This document shows positions 47,663 through 55,265 of a stretch of 64,000 bases of DNA, one piece after another. The notes below the pieces were generated by a model. The model had not been told where the DNA came from. It was given only the letters and a program-made list of their open reading frames with translations, and made no database searches. The DNA comes from Phaeacidiphilus oryzae TH49 (GTDB lineage Bacteria; Actinomycetota; Actinomycetes; Streptomycetales; Streptomycetaceae). How positions within the stretch are numbered: position 1 is the first letter of the stretch; every line of letters starts with the position of its first letter. Made by a program: the position numbers and the translations under genes. The DNA lies in contig NZ_JQMQ01000005.1 in assembly GCF_000744815.1 (NCBI RefSeq), forward strand, positions 2,364,055 to 2,428,054, written 5' to 3'.

Positions 47663-48449
47663 GCTTGATCACCTTGTTGGCGAGAGTTCCGATGCCTTCG
47701 ATGCCGACGGCGACCTCGTCGCCGACGTTGAGCGGGCCCACGCCCGCGGGGGTTCCGGTGAGGACGACGTCGCCGGGGAGCAGCGTCATGGCCTCGGTGA
47801 TGAAGGAGATGAGCTCGCCGATCGGGCGGATCATCTGGGAGGTGCGCCCGGACTGCCGCACCTCTCCGTTGACCGTGCAGGTGATCGCCAGGTCGGAGGG
47901 GTCCACGTCGGTCTCGATCCAGGGGCCGAGCGGGCACGCCGTGTCGAAGCCCTTGGCCCGCGCCCACTGGCCCTCGGCACGCTGGGCGTCCCGCGCGGTG
48001 ACGTCGTTGGCGCAGGTGTAGCCGAGGATCACCTCGTGGGCGCGGTCGGCCGGGACCTCGCGGCACATCCGGCCGATCACCACGGCCAGTTCGGCCTCGT
48101 GGCTGAGCTCGCTGCTGAACGGCGGGTACGCGATGTTCTCCGAGGGGCCCACCACGGAGGTGGAGGGCTTGAAGAAGGTGAGCGGGGTCTCGGGGACCTC
48201 GTTGCCCATCTCCTTGGCGTGCTCGGCGTAGTTGCGGCCGACCGCGACGATCTTGTTCGGCAGCATCGGCGTCAGCAGCCGCACCTGGGAGAGCGGGTGG
48301 TTCACACCGGTGGGCTGCGGCGGCTCGAAGGGGTGTCCGGCGATGGCGTGGACGACGAGCGTCTCGGGCTGGGCGGGGTCTCCCTGGACCACTCCGAAGG
48401 AGACGTTCCCCTGGTGGGAGAACCTGGCGATGCGCACGGGCGGATGCAA
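47655..48449 (-). CDS. Fumarylacetoacetate hydrolase family protein
   Basis: 264 residues. Metal-binding family with [37 protein letters not shown], and [11 protein letters not shown] near the end. Typical activities are hydrolysis or decarboxylation of acylpyruvates and 2-oxo acids (for example 2-hydroxyhepta-2,4-diene-1,7-dioate isomerase, or acylpyruvase); the substrate is unknown. The ATG at 48449 has AGGGG 4 nt upstream; a GTG at 48437 (MRIARFS) is the start common in relatives. Overlaps gltX by 8 bp. Confidence 0.9.
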   Translation of the reverse strand: MHPPVRIARFSHQGNVSFGVVQGDPAQPETLVVHAIAGHPFEPPQPTGVNHPLSQVRLLTPMLPNKIVAVGRNYAEHAKEMGNEVPETPLTFFKPSTSVVGPSENIAYPPFSSELSHEAELAVVIGRMCREVPADRAHEVILGYTCANDVTARDAQRAEGQWARAKGFDTACPLGPWIETDVDPSDLAITCTVNGEVRQSGRTSQMIRPIGELISFITEAMTLLPGDVVLTGTPAGVGPLNVGDEVAVGIEGIGTLANKVIKRG

Positions 48450-48592
48450 CCCCTGTCTGGTTCCGGTGGGCGTATTGGCTTGTCAGCCAAGGCTACCGGG
48501 GGCGGCACGCCGAGCCCCCGACGGCGGTCTTCGCGCCGCCGGGCGCCGGGGTTCGCGCCGCCGGGCGCGGGACGGGGGCGGCCCCTCGGGGC

Positions 48593-48781
48593 CTAGCTCC
48601 GGGGCGTCACCTGCGGCGCGACCATCAGCTTGGTGCGGCGCGGGTTCGCGGTGGCGGCAGGGAGCTCGCCGGCGTCGGGGCGGACCGCGGCCGGCTGCGG
48701 CTGGAAGGCGTCCTTCGGCACGTCGGCGAGGGTGGTGCGGCGGGGGTTCGCCGTCGAGCGGGCGGACAGCGTGGACTTCAT
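48593..48781 (-). CDS. Micro-protein with duplicated TANPRRT motif
   Basis: 62 residues, unrecognised. The sequence TANPRRTTL at residues 10-18 is repeated as TANPRRTKL at 44-52, each in a context of alternating Ala/Pro/Val. No signal peptide, membrane segment or cysteine. An AGAGG ribosome-binding site is 10 nt upstream of the ATG, and almost every third codon base is G or C, so it is likely a real gene. It could be a small RNA- or protein-binding peptide; as there are no Ser/Thr/Cys-rich core or modifying enzymes nearby, a RiPP precursor is a weak alternative. Confidence 0.6.
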   Translation of the reverse strand: MKSTLSARSTANPRRTTLADVPKDAFQPQPAAVRPDAGELPAATANPRRTKLMVAPQVTPRS

Positions 48782-48974
48782 CTGGCTCAGGCCTCTTCTG
48801 CTTCTGCTCTGCTACCGGGACCGGCCTTACGTTAACGGCCCTGACATGCGCCGCATTCCACAACAGCCCCTCGGCGCACCAGATCGCATGCTGTGATTTT
48901 GGTCACTCCTGATACGACATTCCGTACTATCTCGGACATTCAGCGGCACTCTGCCACTCCGACATCAGGGCTAC

Positions 48975-49038
48975 TTCGGACAAATCCATCACCCTGCGTC
49001 GCGCCACGGGGGTGGCGCAAACCCGTTCGCTGTCCGAA
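48975..49038. repeat. Nested inverted repeats upstream of the first conservon
   Basis: TTCGGACA (48975-48982) and TGTCCGAA (49031-49038) form a perfect outer pair; inside, GCGCCAC / GTGGCGC (49001-49018) forms a 7-bp hairpin with a GGGG loop. The stretch 48782-49114 is otherwise the lower-GC promoter region of the divergent micro-protein gene and the conservon side; related TCGGACA words recur at 48932-48982. Confidence 0.55.
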
Positions 49039-49114
49039 ACGTGCGGTATGCACGGAGACGCAGGACACCGACGGTTACCGAGCGCATACGGTACGCACAA
49101 GCGGAGAGCCCCGA

Positions 49115-49267
49115 GTGACGCACCTTGTTGCGGGTCCGGCACTGTGCTGGAATGCCACGGACCGCCGGAGGGCACCCCTCCACCGCGTGCTGATCGTGCT
49201 GACCGCGCTGATCGCGACGGTGCTGTTGTTGAAGCGGCGGACTCAGGGGCAGATTCCGGCCCAGTGA
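49115..49267 (+). CDS. Possible small membrane peptide
   Basis: 50 residues (MTHLVAGPALCWNAT at the start) with one hydrophobic helix PLHRVLIVLTALIATVLLL followed by KRR. The GTG is preceded by GGAG 8 nt upstream. Codon use is only partly like that of the genome, so the call is tentative. It lies 98 bp before the first cvnA. Confidence 0.4.
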   Translation: MTHLVAGPALCWNATDRRRAPLHRVLIVLTALIATVLLLKRRTQGQIPAQ

Positions 49268-49365
49268 TCCGGCCAGGGAGGCCGGAGAGGAATGCCTACC
49301 GAAACTCGACACCGTCCCGTCCGCCTCGGTGCGGGGGGACGCCTGGTCCAGAGGTTGCGACGCTA

Positions 49366-52300
49366 GTGCAGGGACGTTTCAAGAGGGGTGGCGGAGCCGG
49401 CGATCCGGCCGACGACCGACCCGCTGTCCACCACCAGGCACCGCCGACAGGATCCCCGGTGCCTCCGGGGGACGCCGCCACCGGCCACGCCCAGGACCCG
49501 GGTACGGGTGGGTCCGCGGGGCCTGCGCGCGGAAGCCAGGCGGTGGCGGCGGCGGCAGCCCGAATAAGCAGCGCTGCCCCGCCGAAGATCACCGGCATGC
49601 GCCGATGGGCGCTCGGCAACCTGCGCATCCGCACCCGCCTGGTGGTGCTGCTGGTACTGCCGGTGGTCGCGGCGATCGTGCTCGGTGCCCTCCGCATCAA
49701 CACCGCCCTCGCCAACGAGGCGGCGCTGACCAAGGTCTCCGAGCTGTCGAACGTCGCCCAGGCGGCGACCACGCTCGCCGACCAGCTGGAGAACGAGCGG
49801 GACGCCTCGGCGATCCCGCTCACCCGCACCGGCAACCTGAACGACGACGGCGTGCGGGCCGCGCAGCAGCAGACGCAGCGCGCCCAGCAGGCCTTCGTCC
49901 AGGTGACCTCGTCGATCGACCTGGCCGGCCTGCCCGGTGGCGGTACCGACATCGCCACCGAGCTGAAGGACCTGCAGAAGCTGCCGGACATCCGCAAGTC
50001 CGCCTTCCCCAAGGGCGGCGGCAACGGCGGCATCCAGCTGACGGTCAACCAGTACGACTACCTGATCCAGGGTCTGATCTCGCTGACCCAGGACATGGCG
50101 CTGGGCTCCGACACCTCCTCGCTGATCACCTCCGGCCGCGCCCTGGAGCAGTTCTCCACGGCCAAGGAGTACGCCTCCATCGAGCGCGCCATGCTGGCCG
50201 GCGTGCTGGCCACTCCGGACCAGAAGATCTCCCCCAACGACCTGGCCTACCTGAGCCACGCGAACAGCCAGATGACCAACTCGGTCACGGCGTTCAAGTC
50301 GGTGATGGCGAACAGCCAGGCGACGGACATCCTCAACACCTTCGAGAACAACAACAACGTCAAGACCTCGCGGCAGTTCCTGAACGAGGTGCTGACCACC
50401 GGCCAGCTCTCCGGCGCCGCCGACGGGATGACCGCGCAGACCTGGTACGACAACGCCAGCACCCAGGTCACCGCGATGACCTCGGCCGAGCAGGACCTGG
50501 TCCACCGCCTGGACCTGCAGGCCAAGCAGCTCAAGACGGACGCCCAGGCCCAGACGCTGATCAACTCGATCGTGATCGCCCTGGTCCTGATCGTCGCCGT
50601 GCTCGGCGCCATGCTGGTCGGCCGCTCCATGGTGCGGACGCTGCGCCGGCTGCAGAAGTCCGCCGAGGACGTCGCCCAGCACCGCCTGCCGGAGCTGGTG
50701 CGGACCCTCTCCGAGGCGGACCCGCAGGACGTGGACGTCTCGGTGGCGCCGATCGGCATCAACAGCCAGGACGAGATCGGGCACGTGGCCCACGCGTTCG
50801 ACAAGGTGCACAGCGAGGCGGTCCGGCTGGCCGCCGAGCAGGCGCTGCTGCGGGGCAACATCAACGCGATGTTCACCAACCTGTCCCGCCGCTCGCAGGG
50901 CCTGATCCAGCGCCAGATCTCGCTGATCTCGGAGCTGGAGAGCCGCGAGGCGGACCCGGACCAGCTGGCCTCGCTGTTCAAGCTCGACCACCTGGCCACC
51001 CGCATGCGGCGGAACGGCGAGAACCTGCTGGTGCTCGCCGGTGAGGACCCGGGCCGCCGGTGGACCCGGCCGGTCCCGCTGGTGGACGTCCTCCGCGCGG
51101 CCGCCTCCGAGGTGGAGCAGTACGAGCGCATCGAGCTGGCCTCGGTGCCCACCACGGACGTGATCGGGCGGGTCGTCAACGACCTCGTCCACCTCCTGGC
51201 CGAGCTGCTGGAGAACGCCACCTCGTTCTCCTCCCCGCAGACCCGGGTGAAGGTCACAGGACACGCGCTGCCGGACGGCCGCGTGCTGGTCGAGATCCAC
51301 GACACCGGCATCGGCCTCTCCCCCGACGACCTCGCGGACATCAACGAGCGGCTGGCCAACCCGCCGGTGGTGGACGTCTCGGTGTCCCGCCGGATGGGCC
51401 TGTTCGTGGTCGGCCGGCTGTCCCTGCGCCACGGCATCCGGATCCAGCTGCGCCCGAGCGACTCGGGCGGCACCACCGCGCTGGTCATGCTCCCGGTGGA
51501 CATCACCAACGCCGGCCGCCAGCGGGCCGAGAAGCCCGGCCAGGGCGGACCGGGCCCGCTGGGCCGCGGCCCGGCGGGCGGCCCGGCCGGCAACGGCAGG
51601 GCGCTGCCCACCCGCGGTGGCGAGGGCGGGGCCGGCGGCCTGGCCGCGGCCTTCGGCGGGGCGGCCGGTGCGCGGGCGAGCCAGGGCGGACCGGGCGCGG
51701 GTGCGCCGGGCGGCTCGGCGCTGCCCGGGCGCGGTGCGGCCGGGGCCCTCGGCCCGGGCCGGGGCGCGGACATGTTCGGGGGCGCTCAGAACGCTCCCAG
51801 CGCTCCCAACTCCCCCAATGCGCCGGGCGCGCCGAGCGCTCCTGCGCCCTCCTCCGCGCCGGGTGGCGCGGGCGGCGGGCGCGGCGACCTCCCCGTCCGC
51901 GGGCGGGAGCTGCCCTCCCGCGGCGGACAGGAGAGCGGGCTGCCGACCGGCGGTCTGCCGACCCGCGGCCAGAACGGCGGCGGCCAGAACGGCGGCGGTC
52001 TGAACGGCGGCGCTCCGAGCGCGGGCGGCCTCGGCGGGGACACCGGCGAGTGGACCCGGCCGCAGGACCCGGCGGCCAACGGCCGGGTGCCCGAGCAGGG
52101 TTACCCGACCCCGCCGCAGCCCACCGGGTACGCCCCGCAGCAGCCCGAGCAGCCGTCCGAGTGGACCCGCAGGGCCGACCCGGCGCCTGCCGAGACCAGC
52201 CCGTTCGCCGAGCGCACCCAGCATGCGGCGGCCGGCCCGGACCCGCGGCAGTCGTCGCCGGAGATCGCCCCGCAGGGGCTGCCCTCCGGGATGCGCGGCT

Positions 52301-53256
52301 CCCGCTACCCCGGTCAGGACCCGCAGCAGGGCCAGTTCGGCCAGCACAGCCAGGCGGGGCAGCCCGGCCAGGGGGGTCAGCCCGGCCAGCCCGGCCAGCC
52401 CGGTCAGCAGCGCGCGGAGAGCACCCTGCAGTTCTCCCGGCCGCTGCCGCCCGCGCCGCCGGTGCCCGAGCCGGCCCAGCCCCAGCAGGCCCAGCCCCAG
52501 CAGTCGCAGGCCCCGGCCCAGCAGATGCCGCAGCAGATGTCGCAGCAGACGCCGCAGCAGCAGCGCGCTGCCGAGGAGAACGACCCGCTGACCGGACGGA
52601 TGGCCCTGCCGCCCGCGGAGTCCGGCGGTTCGCCGATCTTCGAGGCGATGGAGAGCACCTGGTTCCGCTCCGGCCGGGCCGACCGGATGCGTGCCGTCCA
52701 GGTCACCTCCGGCTCGGACCGGTCCCAGGGCGACGCCCGCGACCAGCAGTCCCCGGCCGCGCCCAGCGCGCCGGCCGCCCAGTCCGGCGGCGTCCCCAAC
52801 GGGGCCACCGGCAGCGGCAGCTGGCAGGCCCGGCAGCAGTCGGCCGGGGCCTTCCCGGCGCAGCCCCAGGCGCAGGCGCAGAGTCAGGCCGCCTACCCGG
52901 CGGCCGCGCAGGCGCCGGGGATGCAGGACGCGCCCTGGCGGCCGTCGGCCAACGACGACCGCTGGCAGCGCGCCTCGGCGGTGCGCTCCCCCAGCACCTC
53001 CGGCACCACCCCGTCCGGACTGCCCCGCCGGGTGCCCAGCGCCAACCTGGTGCCGGGAACGGCGGAGGCGGCCTCGATCGGCGGCACCCAGATCGAGGGC
53101 CCGCAGGTCGACCGCTCCCCGGACCAGGTCCGGGGCCGGCTGTCCAGCCTTCACCGGGGTGTCCGGCAGGGCCGCCAGGCCCGCGAGGGCGGCAACGAGT
53201 ACGGCAACAACAACGGCGGTAACGGTCCGTACGGTCCCGAACGTCAGGAGCGTTGA
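49366..53256 (+). CDS. cvnA1: Conservon sensor kinase CvnA (first conservon)
   Basis: 1296 residues. Starts MQGRFKRG, as CvnA proteins do. One membrane helix (about 91-110), an extracytoplasmic nitrate/nitrite-sensor-like domain, a second helix (about 400-425), HAMP linker, then a histidine-kinase-like region: LDHLATRMRRNGENLLVLAG near 541, N-box ELLENATSFS near 613, G-box DTGIGLS near 645. A disordered Gly/Pro/Gln-rich tail of about 570 residues follows, with GQPGQPGQPG and QNGGGQNGGG repeats. Conservon kinases with CvnB, CvnC and the GTPase CvnD form a membrane complex resembling a G-protein-coupled receptor. The gene order matches cvn1 (SCO5544-5541, from memory). Confidence 0.92.
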   Translation: MQGRFKRGGGAGDPADDRPAVHHQAPPTGSPVPPGDAATGHAQDPGTGGSAGPARGSQAVAAAAARISSAAPPKITGMRRWALGNLRIRTRLVVLLVLPVVAAIVLGALRINTALANEAALTKVSELSNVAQAATTLADQLENERDASAIPLTRTGNLNDDGVRAAQQQTQRAQQAFVQVTSSIDLAGLPGGGTDIATELKDLQKLPDIRKSAFPKGGGNGGIQLTVNQYDYLIQGLISLTQDMALGSDTSSLITSGRALEQFSTAKEYASIERAMLAGVLATPDQKISPNDLAYLSHANSQMTNSVTAFKSVMANSQATDILNTFENNNNVKTSRQFLNEVLTTGQLSGAADGMTAQTWYDNASTQVTAMTSAEQDLVHRLDLQAKQLKTDAQAQTLINSIVIALVLIVAVLGAMLVGRSMVRTLRRLQKSAEDVAQHRLPELVRTLSEADPQDVDVSVAPIGINSQDEIGHVAHAFDKVHSEAVRLAAEQALLRGNINAMFTNLSRRSQGLIQRQISLISELESREADPDQLASLFKLDHLATRMRRNGENLLVLAGEDPGRRWTRPVPLVDVLRAAASEVEQYERIELASVPTTDVIGRVVNDLVHLLAELLENATSFSSPQTRVKVTGHALPDGRVLVEIHDTGIGLSPDDLADINERLANPPVVDVSVSRRMGLFVVGRLSLRHGIRIQLRPSDSGGTTALVMLPVDITNAGRQRAEKPGQGGPGPLGRGPAGGPAGNGRALPTRGGEGGAGGLAAAFGGAAGARASQGGPGAGAPGGSALPGRGAAGALGPGRGADMFGGAQNAPSAPNSPNAPGAPSAPAPSSAPGGAGGGRGDLPVRGRELPSRGGQESGLPTGGLPTRGQNGGGQNGGGLNGGAPSAGGLGGDTGEWTRPQDPAANGRVPEQGYPTPPQPTGYAPQQPEQPSEWTRRADPAPAETSPFAERTQHAAAGPDPRQSSPEIAPQGLPSGMRGSRYPGQDPQQGQFGQHSQAGQPGQGGQPGQPGQPGQQRAESTLQFSRPLPPAPPVPEPAQPQQAQPQQSQAPAQQMPQQMSQQTPQQQRAAEENDPLTGRMALPPAESGGSPIFEAMESTWFRSGRADRMRAVQVTSGSDRSQGDARDQQSPAAPSAPAAQSGGVPNGATGSGSWQARQQSAGAFPAQPQAQAQSQAAYPAAAQAPGMQDAPWRPSANDDRWQRASAVRSPSTSGTTPSGLPRRVPSANLVPGTAEAASIGGTQIEGPQVDRSPDQVRGRLSSLHRGVRQGRQAREGGNEYGNNNGGNGPYGPERQER

Positions 53257-53261
53257 GTCCG

Positions 53262-53693
53262 ATGACCCAGATGTCCCAGATGAGCCATGCGGCCAGCAAC
53301 CTGAACTGGCTGATCACCAACTTCGTGGAGAACACCCCCGGGGTGTCGCACACGGTGGTGGTCTCCGCGGACGGACTGCTGCTCGCGATGTCGGAGGGCT
53401 TCCCCCGGGATCGCGCGGACCAACTCGCGGCCGTGGCCTCGGGTCTGTCCTCGCTGACCCAGGGCGCCTCGCGGATCTTCGAGGGCGGCGCGGTGAACCA
53501 GACCGTGGTGGAGATGGAGCGCGGCTTCCTCTTCATCATGGCCATCTCTGACGGATCGTCACTTGCCGTGCTGGCAGCACCGGACAGTGACATCGGTCTC
53601 GTCGGGTACGAAATGGCCCTCCTGGTGGACCGGGCCGGTGATGTACTCACCCCGGCGCTCCGGGCCGAACTCCAGGGCAGCCTGCTCCACTGA
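53262..53693 (+). CDS. cvnB1: Roadblock/LC7 protein CvnB (first conservon)
   Basis: 143 residues. Roadblock/LC7 fold, typical for proteins that act on small GTPases. WLITNFVENTPGVSHTVVVS and LAMSEGFPRDRADQLAAVA are the conserved start, ending in LRAELQGSLLH. The ATG at 53262 was chosen; a TTG at 53253 overlapping the cvnA1 stop is possible. Nearly identical to the second CvnB at both protein and DNA level. Confidence 0.95.
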   Translation: MTQMSQMSHAASNLNWLITNFVENTPGVSHTVVVSADGLLLAMSEGFPRDRADQLAAVASGLSSLTQGASRIFEGGAVNQTVVEMERGFLFIMAISDGSSLAVLAAPDSDIGLVGYEMALLVDRAGDVLTPALRAELQGSLLH

Positions 53694-53805
53694 TCGAAAC
53701 TGCTCGAACACCGAACCACGGTCGCCCTGGGGACCACAGCCCCGGGGCATCCGCCATCCTCGAGCGGACGTCGGCCGACTCAGCGTTCCAGCGCAAGGAG
53801 GATCC

Positions 53806-54351
53806 ATGAGCCCGCTCCCAGGCACGGCCGGTCCGTACGGGGACCCGTACGGCGGCGGCTTCGGTGGCAACGGGTACCGGGGGGGCTACGCGGGGCAGCA
53901 GCCCCCGCAGCACGGTCAGCCGCGGCACCGGCAGCCGACCGGCCCCGGCCCGATGAGCGCCGGCGCGGGTGCGATGGGGGCCGGTGCGAGCGCCGGCCAG
54001 CCCCCGCAGCAGCCCCTGGTGCGGCCGTACGCGATGACCGGCGGCCGGACCCGGCCCCGGTACCAGCTGGCCATCGAGGCCCTGGTCTCCACTACCTCCT
54101 ATGCGGACCGCGCGGGCGGACTCCTTCCGGAGCACCAGCGGATAGTGACGCTCTGCCGCGAACTCAAGTCCGTGGCCGAGGTGTCCGCGCTACTCTCCAT
54201 ACCTCTCGGGGTGGCCCGGATCCTGGTGGCCGACCTGGCCGAAGCCGGGCTGGTCGCCATCCACCAACCCGCTGCCGCCGGGGCCGACGCCGGCGGACAG
54301 CCCGACGTGACACTGCTCGAAAGGGTGCTCAGTGGACTTCGCAAGCTCTAG
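53806..54351 (+). CDS. cvnC1: DUF742 protein CvnC (first conservon)
   Basis: 181 residues. The variable Gly/Pro/Tyr-rich N-terminus is followed by the DUF742 domain from RPYAMTGGRTRPRYQLAIEAL to the end, a winged-helix-like fold (VSALLSIPLGVARILVADLAE). The ATG follows AAGGAGG. Its last 20 bp overlap the start of cvnD1, so the two are translationally coupled. From codon 149 on, the DNA is the same as in the second conservon. Confidence 0.93.
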   Translation: MSPLPGTAGPYGDPYGGGFGGNGYRGGYAGQQPPQHGQPRHRQPTGPGPMSAGAGAMGAGASAGQPPQQPLVRPYAMTGGRTRPRYQLAIEALVSTTSYADRAGGLLPEHQRIVTLCRELKSVAEVSALLSIPLGVARILVADLAEAGLVAIHQPAAAGADAGGQPDVTLLERVLSGLRKL

Positions 54352-54714
54352 CGGCGCAGCCTCGACAGGCTCCGCGGCCGCCGTCCCCGGAGCCCGTACC
54401 ACCACCTCGGCGAAGATCGTCGTCGCCGGCGGCTTCGGCGTGGGCAAGACCACCCTCGTCGGCGCCGTCTCCGAGATCAACCCCCTGCGCACCGAGGCCG
54501 TCATGACCTCCGCCTCCGCAGGCATCGACGACATCAGCAAAGTCGCCGACAAGACCACCACCACCGTGGCCATGGACTTCGGCCGCATCACCCTCGACGA
54601 AGACCTCATCCTCTACCTCTTCGGCACCCCCGGCCAGGACCGCTTCTGGTTCATGTGGGACGACCTGGTACGCGGCGCCATCGGCGCCGTCGTCCTCGTC
54701 GACACCCGGCGGCT
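54250..54714 (+). repeat. Near-identical tract shared by the two conservons (copy 1)
   Basis: This 465-bp stretch (end of cvnC1, first two thirds of cvnD1) equals 60075-60539 except at 54667 (G against C). Identity falls off abruptly at both ends. Confidence 0.95.
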
Positions 54715-54943
54715 CGCCGACTGCTTCCCCGCCATCGACTACTTCGAGAACAGCGGACTCCCCTTCATCATCGCGCTCAACAACTTCGACGGACAGCAGC
54801 CCCACACCGCTGACGAGGTCCGCGAGGCGCTTCAACTCGGGCACCACATCCCGATTCTGAGCACCGACGCACGCCGCCGCGACTCCGCGAAGGCGACGCT
54901 GATCACGCTGGTCGAGCACGCGCTGATGGCGCGGCTGCGCTGA
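54332..54943 (+). CDS. cvnD1: Conservon GTPase CvnD (first conservon)
   Basis: 203 residues. A Ras/MglA-like GTPase: P-loop GGFGVGKTTLVGAV near residue 33, switch region with TTTVAMDFG, the G3 motif FGTPGQDRFWFMW near 97. The G4 position, NKxD in Ras, reads LNNFDG. It should cycle between GDP and GTP with CvnB as partner. The first 128 codons are identical in DNA to the second CvnD except for one base. Confidence 0.95.
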   Translation: MDFASSSGAASTGSAAAVPGARTTTSAKIVVAGGFGVGKTTLVGAVSEINPLRTEAVMTSASAGIDDISKVADKTTTTVAMDFGRITLDEDLILYLFGTPGQDRFWFMWDDLVRGAIGAVVLVDTRRLADCFPAIDYFENSGLPFIIALNNFDGQQPHTADEVREALQLGHHIPILSTDARRRDSAKATLITLVEHALMARLR

Positions 54944-55265
54944 CCCACTGGCACCGGCGGTGCGGAAGTTGACCGCGGTGCGCAGGAACCGGATGGGTTC
55001 CGTCGCTTCCATAACAGTTCGGTAGGCAATTCCCCGGCCTTGATCACCGAGAGCATCCGCAGGTGTGCGGAGGGCTCGGACCAGGCCGGGGTTTCGCCAC
55101 TCCCGTGGGCCTATGCCCCTTTTGTCGAAGCAATCCGTCCATGAACCAGGTGTTTGGCCCCGCACCGGCAGGCGTGCTGGAATTCGTGCGACCCCAGCAC
55201 TCGCAGGGCTCGAAACGCCGCTGGGTCGTCGATGGCCGGACCACGGCCGAGAGGTTGTTGTCGTA
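54944..55265. other. Intergenic region between the two conservons
   Basis: About 320 bp, lower in GC at 54980-55160. No convincing gene. Presumably carries a promoter for the second conservon. Just before the cvnA2 start there is GAGAGGTTG about 11 nt upstream of the GTG, like the site before cvnA1. Confidence 0.5.

Noticed and set aside
49012-49365. Extension of cvnA1 to 49012
   Set aside because: No domain sequence; CvnA proteins start MQGRFKR, which is at 49366.
51900-52570. Short tandem repeats in the tail of the first cvnA as a possible CRISPR or mobile element
   Set aside because: They are in-frame codon repeats of a low-complexity Gly/Pro/Gln tail without spacers.
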